This document shows, one piece after another, positions 46,002 to 56,206 of a stretch of DNA of 64,000 nt; position 1 is the stretch's first letter; every line of letters begins with the position of its first letter. This stretch comes from Algoriphagus limi (lineage in GTDB: Bacteria > Bacteroidota > Bacteroidia > Cytophagales > Cyclobacteriaceae). Location of the stretch: the NCBI RefSeq assembly GCF_024919275.1, contig NZ_JANWGH010000002.1:434001-498000 (forward strand), given 5' to 3'. A program made the position numbers and the translations under genes. The notes below the pieces were generated by a model that saw nothing but the letters and a program-made list of their open reading frames with translations, had not been told where the DNA came from and did no database searches.

Positions 46002-48056
46002 TTTTCTTTTTTCGAATTCCCATTTCGCCCCATCCAAAAACTCGATAAAGCCCTGAATATCTGTGTCATAAGCTCTAGGCTTGGCCAAAAGTTTTTCTTC
46101 ATGATCCAAAATCACATAATAAGGCTGGGCATTATTTTGAAATTGGGTTATCTGAAAATCAGCATTTTGCTTTCCAAGGGTCTTCTTAACTTTCCCATCA
46201 TAAGAAGAAGTGTACCACTCACTTTCAGGCAGCTCTAGACGCTCATCAATGTATAGGGCTACCATCACAAAATCCTCTTTCAGACGTCGCAAAACCTCAG
46301 AATCAACCCAAACATTTTCCTCCATCTTGCGACAATTCACACAGCCATGGCCTGTAAAATCAATCAGCAGTGGCTTATTAGCTTTTTTTGCCGCCCGAAG
46401 TGCCTGATCATAATCGAAGTAGCCTTTGATCCCGTGAGGGATTTCCAGAATATCGGCATATTTCACTGGCTCATCCAAAATATAGGTTTCGGAAGAAGTA
46501 CTAGATGAAGTTTCACCGATCTGAAATTGCTGGGTGCTCATGGGAGGAAGGTACCCACTCAAATATTTAAGCGGAGCTCCCCAAAGACCTGGAATCATAT
46601 AGACCACAAACATGAAGGTCAAAAGGGCCAATAGCAGACGAGGGACGGAAATAGATTCCAAAGGTGAATCATGAGGAAGCCGTATTTTCCCAAGAAGATA
46701 CAATCCCAAAGCTCCGAAAATCACAATCCAGATAACCAGGAAGATATCCCGGTCCAAAATCCCCCAATGGTAAACCAAATCGGCAATAGAAAGGAATTTG
46801 AAAGCTAAGGCAAGTTCTAGGAAACCTAATACCACCTTTACGGAATTAAGCCAACCTCCGGATTTTGGAAGGCGATTCATCCATTCCGGGAATATGGCAA
46901 ATAGGGTGAAAGGGATAGCGAATGCGAGGGAAAAAGAAAACATTCCCAAAATCGGTTTGATCAATTCTCCTCCGGCAGAAGAAATAAGAATCGATCCAAC
47001 GATTGGACCAGTACAGGAGAAAGACACTAAAACCAGTGTAAAGGCCATGAAGAAAATCCCTGCCAAACCGCCTTTTTCAGCTTTCGCATCCACTTTGTTG
47101 ACAAAACTGGAGGGAAGTGTGATTTCAAACATTCCCAAAAATGCCAATGCAAAAACAATGAAGATTCCGAAAAAGAATAGGTTTGGAAGCCAGTGAGTCG
47201 CCAACCAATTGGCAAATTCAGGACCTTGGATCGCAGAAACAGCCGTTCCTGCGATGGTGTAAATTCCAATAATAGATAAGCCATAAATAAAGGCTTGCCG
47301 GACTCCTGCCGATCGACTACTTGCTCGACCCGTGAAGAAACTCACGGTCATTGGAATCATAGGAAATACACAAGGAGTCAAAAGGGCAGCAAGCCCTGCC
47401 AAGAAAGCCAATACCATAAATCCCCACAAGCTTTCTTCGGGAGCACCTTCAGGTTCAAAATCGGAAATTATAACCGTTTCATCTTCTTTTGATTCTTCTG
47501 AATCAATTTGGTTGAAAAGCATTTCTCCTTCATCCGAAGCCTCACTTTCAAGAGCATCGGTATTTTCCTCCAAGCCTATTGCTGTAAAGGAAAGCTCGAT
47601 ATCTTCCTCATAATTGATACACTGCCCCGTCAAGTCAGAACACATCTGATATTCCAAAACACCAGTAATCTTTCCAGAGGAATTGATTTTTAAGGTCTGC
47701 TCAAACTTTCCCTCTTTGATGAAATAGGTAATATCCCCCTCAAAAATCTCATCGAACTTCTTTTTGCCCTCAATTTCCTGCAAGTCCCCCAATCGGTCAT
47801 AGGCCGAAGATTCATCCAGAATCAAAGTGGTCACCAATGGCCCCAAGTCCGGATCAAAATCGGTCCCATAGATATACCATCCCGCAGGAATTTGGGCTTG
47901 AAGAACCAGTTTAGCCTCCTCTCCAATCTTGGGCTGCTCAGGAGCAAGACTAACGGTCCATTGGGGAGGAGATATGATTTGGGCCTGAGTCCCCACACTT
48001 ATCAAAAATGATAGGAAAAACAGGAGGATTTTAGTCCAAGAATGGGAGTTATTCAT
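45999..48056 (-). CDS. dsbD: Protein-disulphide reductase DsbD
   Basis: Moves electrons from cytoplasmic thioredoxin to periplasmic thiol proteins. The 685 residues have three parts. After a signal peptide (ending VGTQAQ) comes the N-terminal immunoglobulin-like domain with cysteines in YQMCSDLTGQC. The eight-helix membrane domain has Cys in TPCVFPMIP and SFSCTGPIVG. The C-terminal thioredoxin domain has GCVNCRKME. All three redox pairs are intact. Reduced periplasmic thiols would support the Ccm pathway encoded elsewhere in the window. Confidence 0.95.
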   Translation of the reverse strand: MNNSHSWTKILLFFLSFLISVGTQAQIISPPQWTVSLAPEQPKIGEEAKLVLQAQIPAGWYIYGTDFDPDLGPLVTTLILDESSAYDRLGDLQEIEGKKKFDEIFEGDITYFIKEGKFEQTLKINSSGKITGVLEYQMCSDLTGQCINYEEDIELSFTAIGLEENTDALESEASDEGEMLFNQIDSEESKEDETVIISDFEPEGAPEESLWGFMVLAFLAGLAALLTPCVFPMIPMTVSFFTGRASSRSAGVRQAFIYGLSIIGIYTIAGTAVSAIQGPEFANWLATHWLPNLFFFGIFIVFALAFLGMFEITLPSSFVNKVDAKAEKGGLAGIFFMAFTLVLVSFSCTGPIVGSILISSAGGELIKPILGMFSFSLAFAIPFTLFAIFPEWMNRLPKSGGWLNSVKVVLGFLELALAFKFLSIADLVYHWGILDRDIFLVIWIVIFGALGLYLLGKIRLPHDSPLESISVPRLLLALLTFMFVVYMIPGLWGAPLKYLSGYLPPMSTQQFQIGETSSSTSSETYILDEPVKYADILEIPHGIKGYFDYDQALRAAKKANKPLLIDFTGHGCVNCRKMEENVWVDSEVLRRLKEDFVMVALYIDERLELPESEWYTSSYDGKVKKTLGKQNADFQITQFQNNAQPYYVILDHEEKLLAKPRAYDTDIQGFIEFLDGAKWEFEKRK

Positions 48057-48109
48057 ACCGATTGAACAGCTTTTTATGAGAAAGGAATTTGATAGAGGCT
48101 TAGTTCCGA

Positions 48110-49498
48110 TTAGGCTTCATTCAATTTTCGGAAGTGTCGGAAAAATGCCGCTATAGTCTCAATTCCGATGAAGTAATTTTGAACCCCATAGTGCTCATTA
48201 GGTGAATGCAAGGCATCCGTATCCAAACCAAAACCAAATAAGATGGGGTCTGAACCAAGCTCTTTTTGGAATAGGGCTACGATTGGAATAGAACCTCCTT
48301 CTCGGGTTGGAATTGGTCTTTTTCCAAAAGTCTCTTCCATCGCCGCTTCTGCCGCTCTGTATCCAATGGAAGTATCAGAAACTACAGCAGGTGAACCGCC
48401 ATGATGACTTCTCACCTTTACTTTCACTGAAGCAGGAGCAAGAGATTTGAAGTAATCTTCAAAGAGCTTTGCGATCTCTTTCCAATCCTGATCCGGTACT
48501 AAACGCATGGATATTTTTGCATAGGCTTTGGAAGGCAAAACCGTTTTTGCACCTTCACCAGTATAGCCTCCCCAAATTCCATTTACATCCAAGGTCGGTC
48601 GGATACCCACTCGCTCGATCGTGGTAAATCCTTTTTCTCCATGTACCTCATCGATTTCCAATTTGGATTTGTATTCTTCCAAATCAAAAGGAGCTTCATT
48701 AAGTCGCTGTCTTTGCTCGGCAGTTAATTCCTGAACTTTATCGTAAAAGCCCGGAATGGTGATATGCTCATTTTCATCTTTGAGCGAAGCGATCATTTTG
48801 CAAAGCACATTGATAGGATTGGCAACGGCTCCTCCATAAGTTCCTGAGTGCAAATCTCGATTGGCACCGGTCACTTCTACTTCCATGTAGGTCAATCCAC
48901 GCAAGCCAACCGTAATGGAAGGATCCTGCATGGAAATCATATGCGTATCCGAAATCAGGATGACATCGGATTTTAACTTTTCTTTATTCTCAAGAACGAA
49001 GGTTTCCAAGTTATCAGAACCAACTTCCTCTTCCCCTTCAATCATAAACTTGACATTGCAAGGCAAATCTCCGGATGCCATCATCGCCTCAAAGGCTTTG
49101 ACATGCATGTAAAACTGTCCCTTGTCATCTGCAGATCCACGAGCGAAAATGGCTCCTTCGGGATGGTTAGGGGTCTTTTTGATTACTGGTTCAAAAGGAG
49201 GCGAATCCCACAATTCATAAGGATCGGCAGGCTGCACGTCGTAATGACCATACACCAAAACAGTCGGCAAATTCGGATCAGTGATTTTCTCACCATAAAC
49301 GATTGGATAGCCAGCAGTCTCACAAACTTCAGCTACATCAGCTCCAGCTTTGAGTAAACTATCTTTTACAAATTCTGCTGCTTTGAAAACATCATCTTTG
49401 AATTTGGGATCAGCACTTACAGAAGGAATCCGCAAGAGGTCCAACAATTCATTTAAAAAACGTTCCTTATGAGTTTGGATATAGTTATTTACAGACAT
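48110..49498 (-). CDS. M20 family dipeptidase
   Basis: A 462-residue cytosolic metallopeptidase with no signal peptide. Zinc and catalytic residues appear in VYGHYDVQPADP (His, Asp), GSADDKGQFYMH (bridging Asp), EGEEEVGS (general base Glu) and at the C-terminus GLDTDALHSPNEHYG. A dimerisation lid is inserted in the middle (about 190-350). This branch cleaves dipeptides of the carnosine or Cys-Gly type; the exact substrate is open. Confidence 0.92.
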   Translation of the reverse strand: MSVNNYIQTHKERFLNELLDLLRIPSVSADPKFKDDVFKAAEFVKDSLLKAGADVAEVCETAGYPIVYGEKITDPNLPTVLVYGHYDVQPADPYELWDSPPFEPVIKKTPNHPEGAIFARGSADDKGQFYMHVKAFEAMMASGDLPCNVKFMIEGEEEVGSDNLETFVLENKEKLKSDVILISDTHMISMQDPSITVGLRGLTYMEVEVTGANRDLHSGTYGGAVANPINVLCKMIASLKDENEHITIPGFYDKVQELTAEQRQRLNEAPFDLEEYKSKLEIDEVHGEKGFTTIERVGIRPTLDVNGIWGGYTGEGAKTVLPSKAYAKISMRLVPDQDWKEIAKLFEDYFKSLAPASVKVKVRSHHGGSPAVVSDTSIGYRAAEAAMEETFGKRPIPTREGGSIPIVALFQKELGSDPILFGFGLDTDALHSPNEHYGVQNYFIGIETIAAFFRHFRKLNEA

Positions 49499-49597
49499 GC
49501 TTTTTGGGATTAATGAAAGTTCCCAAAATTATCGGATTCAAGAGGAAATGCCTATTTTCCACTCATCTTTTCTCAGTGACAAACCATACAGAAGCCC

Positions 49598-50575
49598 ATG
49601 AAAGCGATTATTTGTGAGCAATTTGGACTACCCGAAACCCTTCGATTTGGAGAATTGCCTGATCCAGTACCGGGGCCTAATCAGGTATTGATTGAGGTGG
49701 AGGCCTGTGGAGTGAATTTTCCGGATGTGCTGATTATTCAAAATCTTTATCAATTTAAGCCTGAGCTACCCTTTTCCCCAGGAGGAGAAGTGGCTGGAAA
49801 AATAATTGGGATAGGAGAAAAAGTTCAAAATTTCAAGGTAGGAGATTTCGTATTGGCGCTCTGTGGATGGGGAGGTTTTGCGGAAAAAGTTGTCGTAGAT
49901 GCTGATCGCGCCTTCAAACTTCCTGCAGGACTTCCTGCAGAAATAGCAGCTACCACTTTATACACTTACGGCACATCCTACCATGCTTTAACGGATCGAG
50001 CCAACCTTCATTCTGGAGAAACCTTATTAGTATTGGGTGCTGCCGGGGGTGTTGGCTTGGCTGCAGTGGAATTAGGAAAATTGATGGGAGCAAAAGTGAT
50101 TGCAGCCGCTTCCTCTTCCGAGAAATTGGAACTTTGCCGGGAGAAAGGAGCAGAATTGACCATCAATTACGAAACTGAAGACTTGAAATCCCGAATAAAG
50201 GAATTGACCAATGGAAAAGGAGTAGATGTGGTTTATGATCCAGTTGGCGGAAAATTTACTGAGGTTGCACTTCGAGGGATGGCCTGGAAAGGAAGATATC
50301 TCATTGTTGGTTTCGCCAATGGAGAAATACCAAAAATCCCAATGAATCTTCCACTTTTGAAAGGTTGTTCCATCGTCGGAGTTTTTTGGGGTCAGTTTTC
50401 AAAACTAGAACCAGAAAAAAGCTTCCAAAATATCGCTCAATTGATGAAGTGGATTCAGGAAGGAAAAATTAAACAACACATAGGAGAACACTTTTCTCTT
50501 GAAGAATCTCCCGGGGCTTTACGAGCTATCTTAGACAGAAAGATGCTTGGGAAAGGGGTGGTAATTATTAAATGA
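49598..50575 (+). CDS. NADPH:quinone oxidoreductase family protein
   Basis: A 325-residue medium-chain dehydrogenase without the structural zinc site. The GroES-like N-terminal domain contains VEACGVNFPDVLI and the Rossmann domain shows GAAGGVGLAAVELGK. The set matches the quinone oxidoreductase (Qor) group that reduces quinones or enones with NADPH. It stands alone, with no visible terminator. Confidence 0.9.
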   Translation: MKAIICEQFGLPETLRFGELPDPVPGPNQVLIEVEACGVNFPDVLIIQNLYQFKPELPFSPGGEVAGKIIGIGEKVQNFKVGDFVLALCGWGGFAEKVVVDADRAFKLPAGLPAEIAATTLYTYGTSYHALTDRANLHSGETLLVLGAAGGVGLAAVELGKLMGAKVIAAASSSEKLELCREKGAELTINYETEDLKSRIKELTNGKGVDVVYDPVGGKFTEVALRGMAWKGRYLIVGFANGEIPKIPMNLPLLKGCSIVGVFWGQFSKLEPEKSFQNIAQLMKWIQEGKIKQHIGEHFSLEESPGALRAILDRKMLGKGVVIIK

Positions 50576-50630
50576 TGGCCTTAATTCCAATCCAATTTTT
50601 ACCTATTCAAGGAATAAATCCAGTTCAACT

Positions 50631-51218
50631 CTAAAAAGAATAAGTCTCAGAAATTTCCCAATCCAATAATTTCTCCAAGTTTTCCACATCACGTTCAAAA
50701 ACAGGCAACGTGGAAGGATTAGATGGATAAGTCTCTCCATTAAATTGAACCACCCTATTCTCTCCTCCACTATACAGAATCAGGTTTTTCCAACCATTAG
50801 AACTTTCATTATCCACAAAAACAGGGTATTTCACTACCGAAAACTGAGTGATAATATCACCTTGATCGGTAAGCAAAAGAAGGGTACAACCACCGGAACC
50901 GCAGAAAAAAGGGCCAGTCATACCCACCAGAATCTCCAAATTACCATCCTCGTTTAGATCAACTTGAGCATAATTGTATGTTCTTCCTAAAGAATCAATC
51001 CATTCTAATTCTTCTTTGAACTGATCCAAGAGAGTCAATTGAATCAAGCTTTGGATATTATTCTTGTCTTCAAGGGCAACTGAATCAGCCTCCATACTCC
51101 CTTCGAAATCTTCTTCAAGCACCCTTAGGTTCTCCAGCAATTGTTCCTTTTCAGTCAATGGCCGACACCCAAATGCTACTAGAAAGGAAAAAACAAGTAA
51201 ATATGCTCTAGTAATCAT
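50631..51218 (-). CDS. Hypothetical lipoprotein
   Basis: A 195-residue protein with lipobox LVAFGC, a charged helical segment (TEKEQLLENLRVLEEDFEGS) and a C-terminal domain with a calcium-loop-like VDLNEDGNLEILVG and a Cys pair in FFCGSGGCTLLLL. No family is recognised. It is on the same strand as, and downstream of, the beta-barrel gene, with a hairpin between them. Confidence 0.6.
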   Translation of the reverse strand: MITRAYLLVFSFLVAFGCRPLTEKEQLLENLRVLEEDFEGSMEADSVALEDKNNIQSLIQLTLLDQFKEELEWIDSLGRTYNYAQVDLNEDGNLEILVGMTGPFFCGSGGCTLLLLTDQGDIITQFSVVKYPVFVDNESSNGWKNLILYSGGENRVVQFNGETYPSNPSTLPVFERDVENLEKLLDWEISETYSF

Positions 51219-51225
51219 AAGATAG

Positions 51226-51257
51226 AAAAGGAAGCCTGAATACTCAGACTTCCTTTT
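51226..51257 (-). terminator. Terminator of the beta-barrel gene
   Basis: AAAAGGAAG(C)CTGA pairs with TCAG(A)CTTCCTTTT around a 4-base loop; the following T run is short. Confidence 0.7.
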
Positions 51258-51279
51258 GGGTTAGTGGTTAAATAGGTAA

Positions 51280-51855
51280 TTAGAATCGAAGTCCGGCTGT
51301 TAGGAATAGACCATTTGATTTTCCCAATTCAACAGCAGAGACATCCGTAGTAATATTGGTTGCAGACCATTGATAAGACAAATCCACATAAAAAATAGCT
51401 ATGTCCACTCCTGCTCCAGCAAATACTCCCCACTTAGGAGAATCATAATCATCTTCACTGAGAAATTCATTGCTAACACTTGTAATAAAGAATCCTGAAG
51501 CTCCTCCAAATATTCGAAGACCTGCGAAAGAATCCGCATCACCCAACACTTCTAACCCAATTGCTATTGGCACTCTAAATCCCTTGAAGTTTCCATCTGT
51601 TACTGGGAAAGGGTTATTCGCACTTGTTACTTCGATAGATTCAGTTTGATAAAATAATCCCGGTTCGAAATAAAATTTTTCACCTAAGGCAACAGAGCCA
51701 CCAAACTGGAATCCAGGGTTTCCCTGTAAATCATCAAATGATCCTCCCGATACATTGGTGAAGTTGACACCCACACCTGGTTTGATGGTAACTTGAGCTT
51801 GAAGAGAAAAAACAAGCAACAAAACCACCGATGCTGTAGCAAAAAGCTTTTTCAT
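51280..51855 (-). CDS. Outer-membrane beta-barrel protein (PorT-like fold)
   Basis: A 191-residue protein with a signal peptide (ending FSLQAQ) and an eight-stranded-barrel pattern ending in a C-terminal aromatic (LFLTAGLRF). The start VTIKPGVGVNFTNVSGG resembles the outer-membrane beta-barrel domain common in Bacteroidota. No specific role can be given. It is divergent from the membrane-bound regulator gene at 51989. Confidence 0.75.
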   Translation of the reverse strand: MKKLFATASVVLLLVFSLQAQVTIKPGVGVNFTNVSGGSFDDLQGNPGFQFGGSVALGEKFYFEPGLFYQTESIEVTSANNPFPVTDGNFKGFRVPIAIGLEVLGDADSFAGLRIFGGASGFFITSVSNEFLSEDDYDSPKWGVFAGAGVDIAIFYVDLSYQWSATNITTDVSAVELGKSNGLFLTAGLRF

Positions 51856-51988
51856 AATTTTTGTGAATTTAGATTTTAAGAAATTTCGACTTTTCTGAAG
51901 TAGTGGCTAAACTTTTGGGTTGAGAAAAAATAACAGAATATGTTTTTTTTGTTAAAAGCGTTATTTTCAGCTGTTATTTCTGATTCAA

Positions 51989-53599
51989 ATGCGGGTTTTC
52001 TCAGCTTTTATACTGTATTTTTTGATTATGGGTATAGCTTATCCACAGGATACGCTTTTTGTAAATAGGCACCTTTTCCAAAGTCCTGTTCAAAATGTTT
52101 TCGAAGCTAGGGAAACTGTATTTGCTAAAACTACCCTAGCTTTATATCAGTTGGATGGGGATGATTGGATTCCAATTGAACAAGATTTTTCCAAACCTTA
52201 TGTCTTTTACAAAGGCAATTTTTTTGAATCTGATTTTATTCCAGACTCTGAATTGTTTGATATCAGTTCGATCAAAGAACTAGTCCCTCAAAGAGGCCAA
52301 TTTATTGCTACGTCAGCTCGGATCGGTTCTCGATTTTTTATTGCCACTGGAAGTGATTTGTTTGAATATGAGATCAGAGATCATTATACCCGAGCCTACC
52401 ATAACATGTCCATCCGTGATATTTACATGGAGGACAGCCTAAAGGTGATTCTAACTTATTCGGGGATTTTTGTCAATGATAGCATCAAGCTCAACTATCC
52501 CAAATATTCCAATGGTCCTCTGGTGAAGATTAATTCCTCATATTACCTGCCTTGGGATGAGATAAGCTTATTTATTCCACCTGACTCCACCTTACTTATT
52601 CCAAATGCCACCAACCTGTTTTCAGGAAAAGCCAGAAAAATTATTTCTTGGAAAGGGGAACTCTATTCCCTTCACACCCAAGCTTTTTCAAAAGTTCTCC
52701 CAGAATTTGAACTGCAACCTATTCACCAAGGCTTGGAATATTTGGATTTGGAGGTATTTGGAGAGGATTTGGTTTTTGCAACCTCACAAGGCGTTTGTTT
52801 AAAATGGGATGGAGCAAAAGTTGACACGCTAGCCCAAATCCCAAGCATCATCAATGATATCTACCAAGTTGGGAATCGCCTGATATTCAGTTCAGATGAT
52901 GGAGTGTATGAAATAAATTCCGACAACCTAGAGCCCCTTCAGCTTACAAACACACCAAATGCAGTGATGACATCCTTGGATGATTTCAACAATTTATGGA
53001 TTGCAACTGAAAACGGGCTCTATGTATTAATCCCTGATTATAAAGACCCAATTTTGATTATTCCCAATGTAGAATTCAATCGGGAAGCGCTGTTACTTAA
53101 TGGAGAAATGCTCTACGTCGGTGCGGTAGATGGGCTTTATCAACTTAACACCTACGAAATTGAAAAATCCTATCTTCCAAATCTACTTAATACCCTGCAA
53201 GTTCCGATTAGCGAACGCAAATCCACCTGGTTAATCGGTGGGGCATTGGCTGTTTTAGGCTTTTTGGCAGGTTTTATTCTTTTCAGAAAGAAAAAGAAAG
53301 AAGAGTTGACTGAAGTTAGGAATGGAAATAAAAATGAGTGGAACCTTGAGGAACTTGAAAAACGGATTTTATCCGAAAAAATACAGACTGTAGAAGGCTT
53401 GGCCTCAGCACTCGATACTAATACCGTTCAACTTAACCGGAATTTCAAAAAACTGGGAACTACGCCCGGAAAATTCCTCAAACAGATTAAGCTAAAACAA
53501 GCAAAAGAAATGCTGCGAGAGGGTAAGGATCTAGAAGAAGTTGCTAAATCCATCGGTTATTCGACCAAACTGATCAAGACGGAATTGAACTTGGATTGA
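51989..53599 (+). CDS. Membrane-anchored AraC-type regulator with propeller-like sensor
   Basis: A 536-residue protein. A signal peptide leads to about 390 extracytoplasmic residues with repeats of propeller type (DDFNNLWIATENGLYVL, VFATSQGVCLKWDG), then one membrane helix (about 412-432, WLIGGALAVLGFLAGFILF) and a basic stop (RKKKKEE). The cytoplasmic tail of about 100 residues is an AraC-type helix-turn-helix region (VEGLASALDTNTVQLNRNF, KLKQAKEMLREGKDLEEVAK). No kinase or receiver domain is present. The second HTH helix pair ends early at YSTKLIKTELNLD, so the final part of a standard AraC domain is missing. It probably controls a nearby gene in response to an external signal. Confidence 0.8.
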   Translation: MRVFSAFILYFLIMGIAYPQDTLFVNRHLFQSPVQNVFEARETVFAKTTLALYQLDGDDWIPIEQDFSKPYVFYKGNFFESDFIPDSELFDISSIKELVPQRGQFIATSARIGSRFFIATGSDLFEYEIRDHYTRAYHNMSIRDIYMEDSLKVILTYSGIFVNDSIKLNYPKYSNGPLVKINSSYYLPWDEISLFIPPDSTLLIPNATNLFSGKARKIISWKGELYSLHTQAFSKVLPEFELQPIHQGLEYLDLEVFGEDLVFATSQGVCLKWDGAKVDTLAQIPSIINDIYQVGNRLIFSSDDGVYEINSDNLEPLQLTNTPNAVMTSLDDFNNLWIATENGLYVLIPDYKDPILIIPNVEFNREALLLNGEMLYVGAVDGLYQLNTYEIEKSYLPNLLNTLQVPISERKSTWLIGGALAVLGFLAGFILFRKKKKEELTEVRNGNKNEWNLEELEKRILSEKIQTVEGLASALDTNTVQLNRNFKKLGTTPGKFLKQIKLKQAKEMLREGKDLEEVAKSIGYSTKLIKTELNLD

Positions 53600-53742
53600 T
53601 ACCAAAAAGACACTCAATTTTTTCAGGTTTACTACCAAAAAAATCCTTTGAAATCCACCTTCAAACAAGCCGAAAACCGTACACGGAGTTTTAGCAGTCA
53701 ACAGCATCGAATTATTGTAATTTTCTAAAAAACTAAATCCAT

Positions 53743-56178
53743 ATGATTTCCCAACTGAAAAAGCTTTACCTACTACTCTTCTTGGGTTTGGGGGCGAGTC
53801 TACCTCTTTTCGCCCAAATCACCTATCAAACGCCACCAAAAGCCATTGCAGACCTCGTCAATGCACCGAGTACGCCATCGGTAGTCTTTTCGGAAAATGC
53901 CGATTGGATGCTCCTACTCGAGCGCGCAGACAATCCTTCCATTGAGACTTTGTCCCAACCTGAATTGCGGATTGCCGGTATGCGGATTAATCCTGCTACC
54001 TCTGGTCCCAGCAGATCAAGAGGAATTGAAAATCTGAAAGTTCGGATGACTCGATCTGGAGAGGAAATCCAAATTAAAAACCTACCTGAAAAGCCTTCCA
54101 TAGGGGATATCGCTCTTTCTAACGACGAGAAATATCTAGCCTTCACAAATACTGAATCCAATGGAATCAGCCTGTGGGTAGTAGACTTATCCACATTCGA
54201 AGCCAAAAAGTTGACAGATGCGATTCTGAATGATGTCTATGGAAATGTGATGACTTGGACTCCGGATAATCAGATTTTGATCAAAGCAGTCAATCCATCC
54301 CGAGGCTCCATGCCTCAGGCTCCTGCTGCTCCTGCCGGTCCTATTGTGCAGGAAACTGCCGGAGATGCAGCTCCAAGCCGTACTTATCAGGATTTGTTGA
54401 AAAACCCTTATGACGAGCAGCTTTTTGCCTACTTCATGGATTCCCAATTGATGCTTGTGAACCTGGATGGAAACAAAAAAGCTATTGGACCAGCATCCAT
54501 GATCAAGTCTTTTGATTTGTCTCCTGATGGAAAATACATCTTAGTAGATATCATCAAAAAGCCATTTTCCTACCTAGTGCCTGCTGGAAGATTCCCTTAT
54601 GATGTGGAAATATGGTCCAGCGCAGGACAAAAAGTAAAGACCTTCGCTCAAATCCCATTGGATGAAGTTCGCCCAACCGGTTTCGATGCAACCGTGACAG
54701 GTCCTCGAAGCATCAATTGGAGAGCTGACAAAGGTGCAGTACTGTATTGGGTGGAAGCGCAAGACGGTGGTGATGGAAAAGTAGATATGGAAGAGCGTGA
54801 ATTCGTATATACCCTTCCTGCTCCTTTCACCGGGGAAAAGCAAAAATTAGCAACCACCTCCCTTCGATTTGGAGGTATTGCTTGGTCTTCTGATGATTTT
54901 GCAATTTTGAATGAGCGCTGGTTTGGCGCTCGTCGGGAAATCCGATCTGTGATTAATCCTTCCAATCCATCCCAAGGAAAGCAGGTAATCATCGATCGTT
55001 CTTATGATGACATTTATAATGACCCGGGAGATCCGCTTTACGAAACCAATGAGTTTGGAAGAAATGTACTGAAGCGTAAAGGAGATTTACTCTTCATGAC
55101 TTCTGAAGGCGGAAGCCCTGAGGGAAGCATGCCTTTCCTTTCCACCTTCAATGTGAAAACCAAGGAGCAAAATATCCTTTGGAGATCACAAGCTCCATAC
55201 TACGAACGAGTAGTCAAAGTAATAGACGAAGACGCTTCTGAATTCATCACTATCAAAGAAAGCACTGACATTCAGCCGAACTATTGGTTGGTCAATACCA
55301 AGAAGCGAATCGCTCCTATGCAAATCACTGATTTTGCCCATCCTTATGAAGCTCTCAAAGGGATCAATAAGCAGTTGGTGAAATATAAGCGAAATGATGG
55401 CTTAGACCTTTCAGCAGTGATTTATACTCCGGAAGGCTATGATCCAGCAACAGACGGACCGCTTCCAGTCTTGATGTGGGCTTATCCTCGGGAATACAAA
55501 TCTGCCGAAATCGCAGCTCAGGTGCGAGGTTCCAAGTATCGATTCACACGACTTAGCTGGGGTTCTCCGATCTACTGGGTGACTCAGGGCTATGCCATCA
55601 TGGATCAGACTGAAATGCCTATTGTTGGGGAAGGAGATCAGGAACCGAATGATTTCTTCATCGAGCAATTGGTAGCCAATGCGGAAGCAGCCATCAATCA
55701 TATCGTGAGCCTAGGAATCGGTGATCGTAATCGCATTGCTGTGGGAGGCCACTCCTATGGAGCATTTATGACGGCAAATTTACTTTCACACACAGATCTG
55801 TTTGCTGCAGGTATAGCCCGAAGTGGTGCATACAACCGAACCTTGACTCCTTTTGGCTTCCAATATGAGCAGCGTACTTACTGGCAAGCTCCTGAGGTAT
55901 ATTTCAACATGTCTCCTTTCTCATTTGCACACAAGGTGAAAACTCCAATTCTACTGATTCATGGACAGGCAGACAACAACTCCGGAACTTTCCCTATTCA
56001 ATCGGAGCGTTATTATAATGCCTTGAAAGGACATGGAGCCACAGCCAGATTAGTGTTTTTACCACATGAAAGCCACGGCTATGCCGCTCAAGAATCCATC
56101 TTGCATACCTTATATGAAATGGATAGCTGGCTTGATAAATATGTGAAAAACAGAAACCAACTCGATCGGTCTAAGTAA
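53743..56178 (+). CDS. S9 family (prolyl-oligopeptidase-like) peptidase
   Basis: An 811-residue exported serine peptidase with a signal peptide (ending LPLFAQ), a propeller domain (about 60-550) and a C-terminal alpha/beta hydrolase. The triad is Ser in GGHSYGAFM, Asp in HGQADNNSG and His in HESHGYAA. This larger branch in Bacteroidota is close to acylaminoacyl/dipeptidyl peptidases and glutamyl peptidases; specificity is uncertain. A Pro/Ala-rich loop (PQAPAAPAGP) interrupts the propeller. Confidence 0.92.
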   Translation: MISQLKKLYLLLFLGLGASLPLFAQITYQTPPKAIADLVNAPSTPSVVFSENADWMLLLERADNPSIETLSQPELRIAGMRINPATSGPSRSRGIENLKVRMTRSGEEIQIKNLPEKPSIGDIALSNDEKYLAFTNTESNGISLWVVDLSTFEAKKLTDAILNDVYGNVMTWTPDNQILIKAVNPSRGSMPQAPAAPAGPIVQETAGDAAPSRTYQDLLKNPYDEQLFAYFMDSQLMLVNLDGNKKAIGPASMIKSFDLSPDGKYILVDIIKKPFSYLVPAGRFPYDVEIWSSAGQKVKTFAQIPLDEVRPTGFDATVTGPRSINWRADKGAVLYWVEAQDGGDGKVDMEEREFVYTLPAPFTGEKQKLATTSLRFGGIAWSSDDFAILNERWFGARREIRSVINPSNPSQGKQVIIDRSYDDIYNDPGDPLYETNEFGRNVLKRKGDLLFMTSEGGSPEGSMPFLSTFNVKTKEQNILWRSQAPYYERVVKVIDEDASEFITIKESTDIQPNYWLVNTKKRIAPMQITDFAHPYEALKGINKQLVKYKRNDGLDLSAVIYTPEGYDPATDGPLPVLMWAYPREYKSAEIAAQVRGSKYRFTRLSWGSPIYWVTQGYAIMDQTEMPIVGEGDQEPNDFFIEQLVANAEAAINHIVSLGIGDRNRIAVGGHSYGAFMTANLLSHTDLFAAGIARSGAYNRTLTPFGFQYEQRTYWQAPEVYFNMSPFSFAHKVKTPILLIHGQADNNSGTFPIQSERYYNALKGHGATARLVFLPHESHGYAAQESILHTLYEMDSWLDKYVKNRNQLDRSK

Positions 56179-56206
56179 AAGAAAAACCCTCTCCAAATAA
56201 ATGATG

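Noticed and set aside
46798..47196. 132-codon ORF on the plus strand within dsbD
   Set aside because: It is antisense to the conserved membrane domain of DsbD; the composition follows from the opposite strand and no motif is seen.
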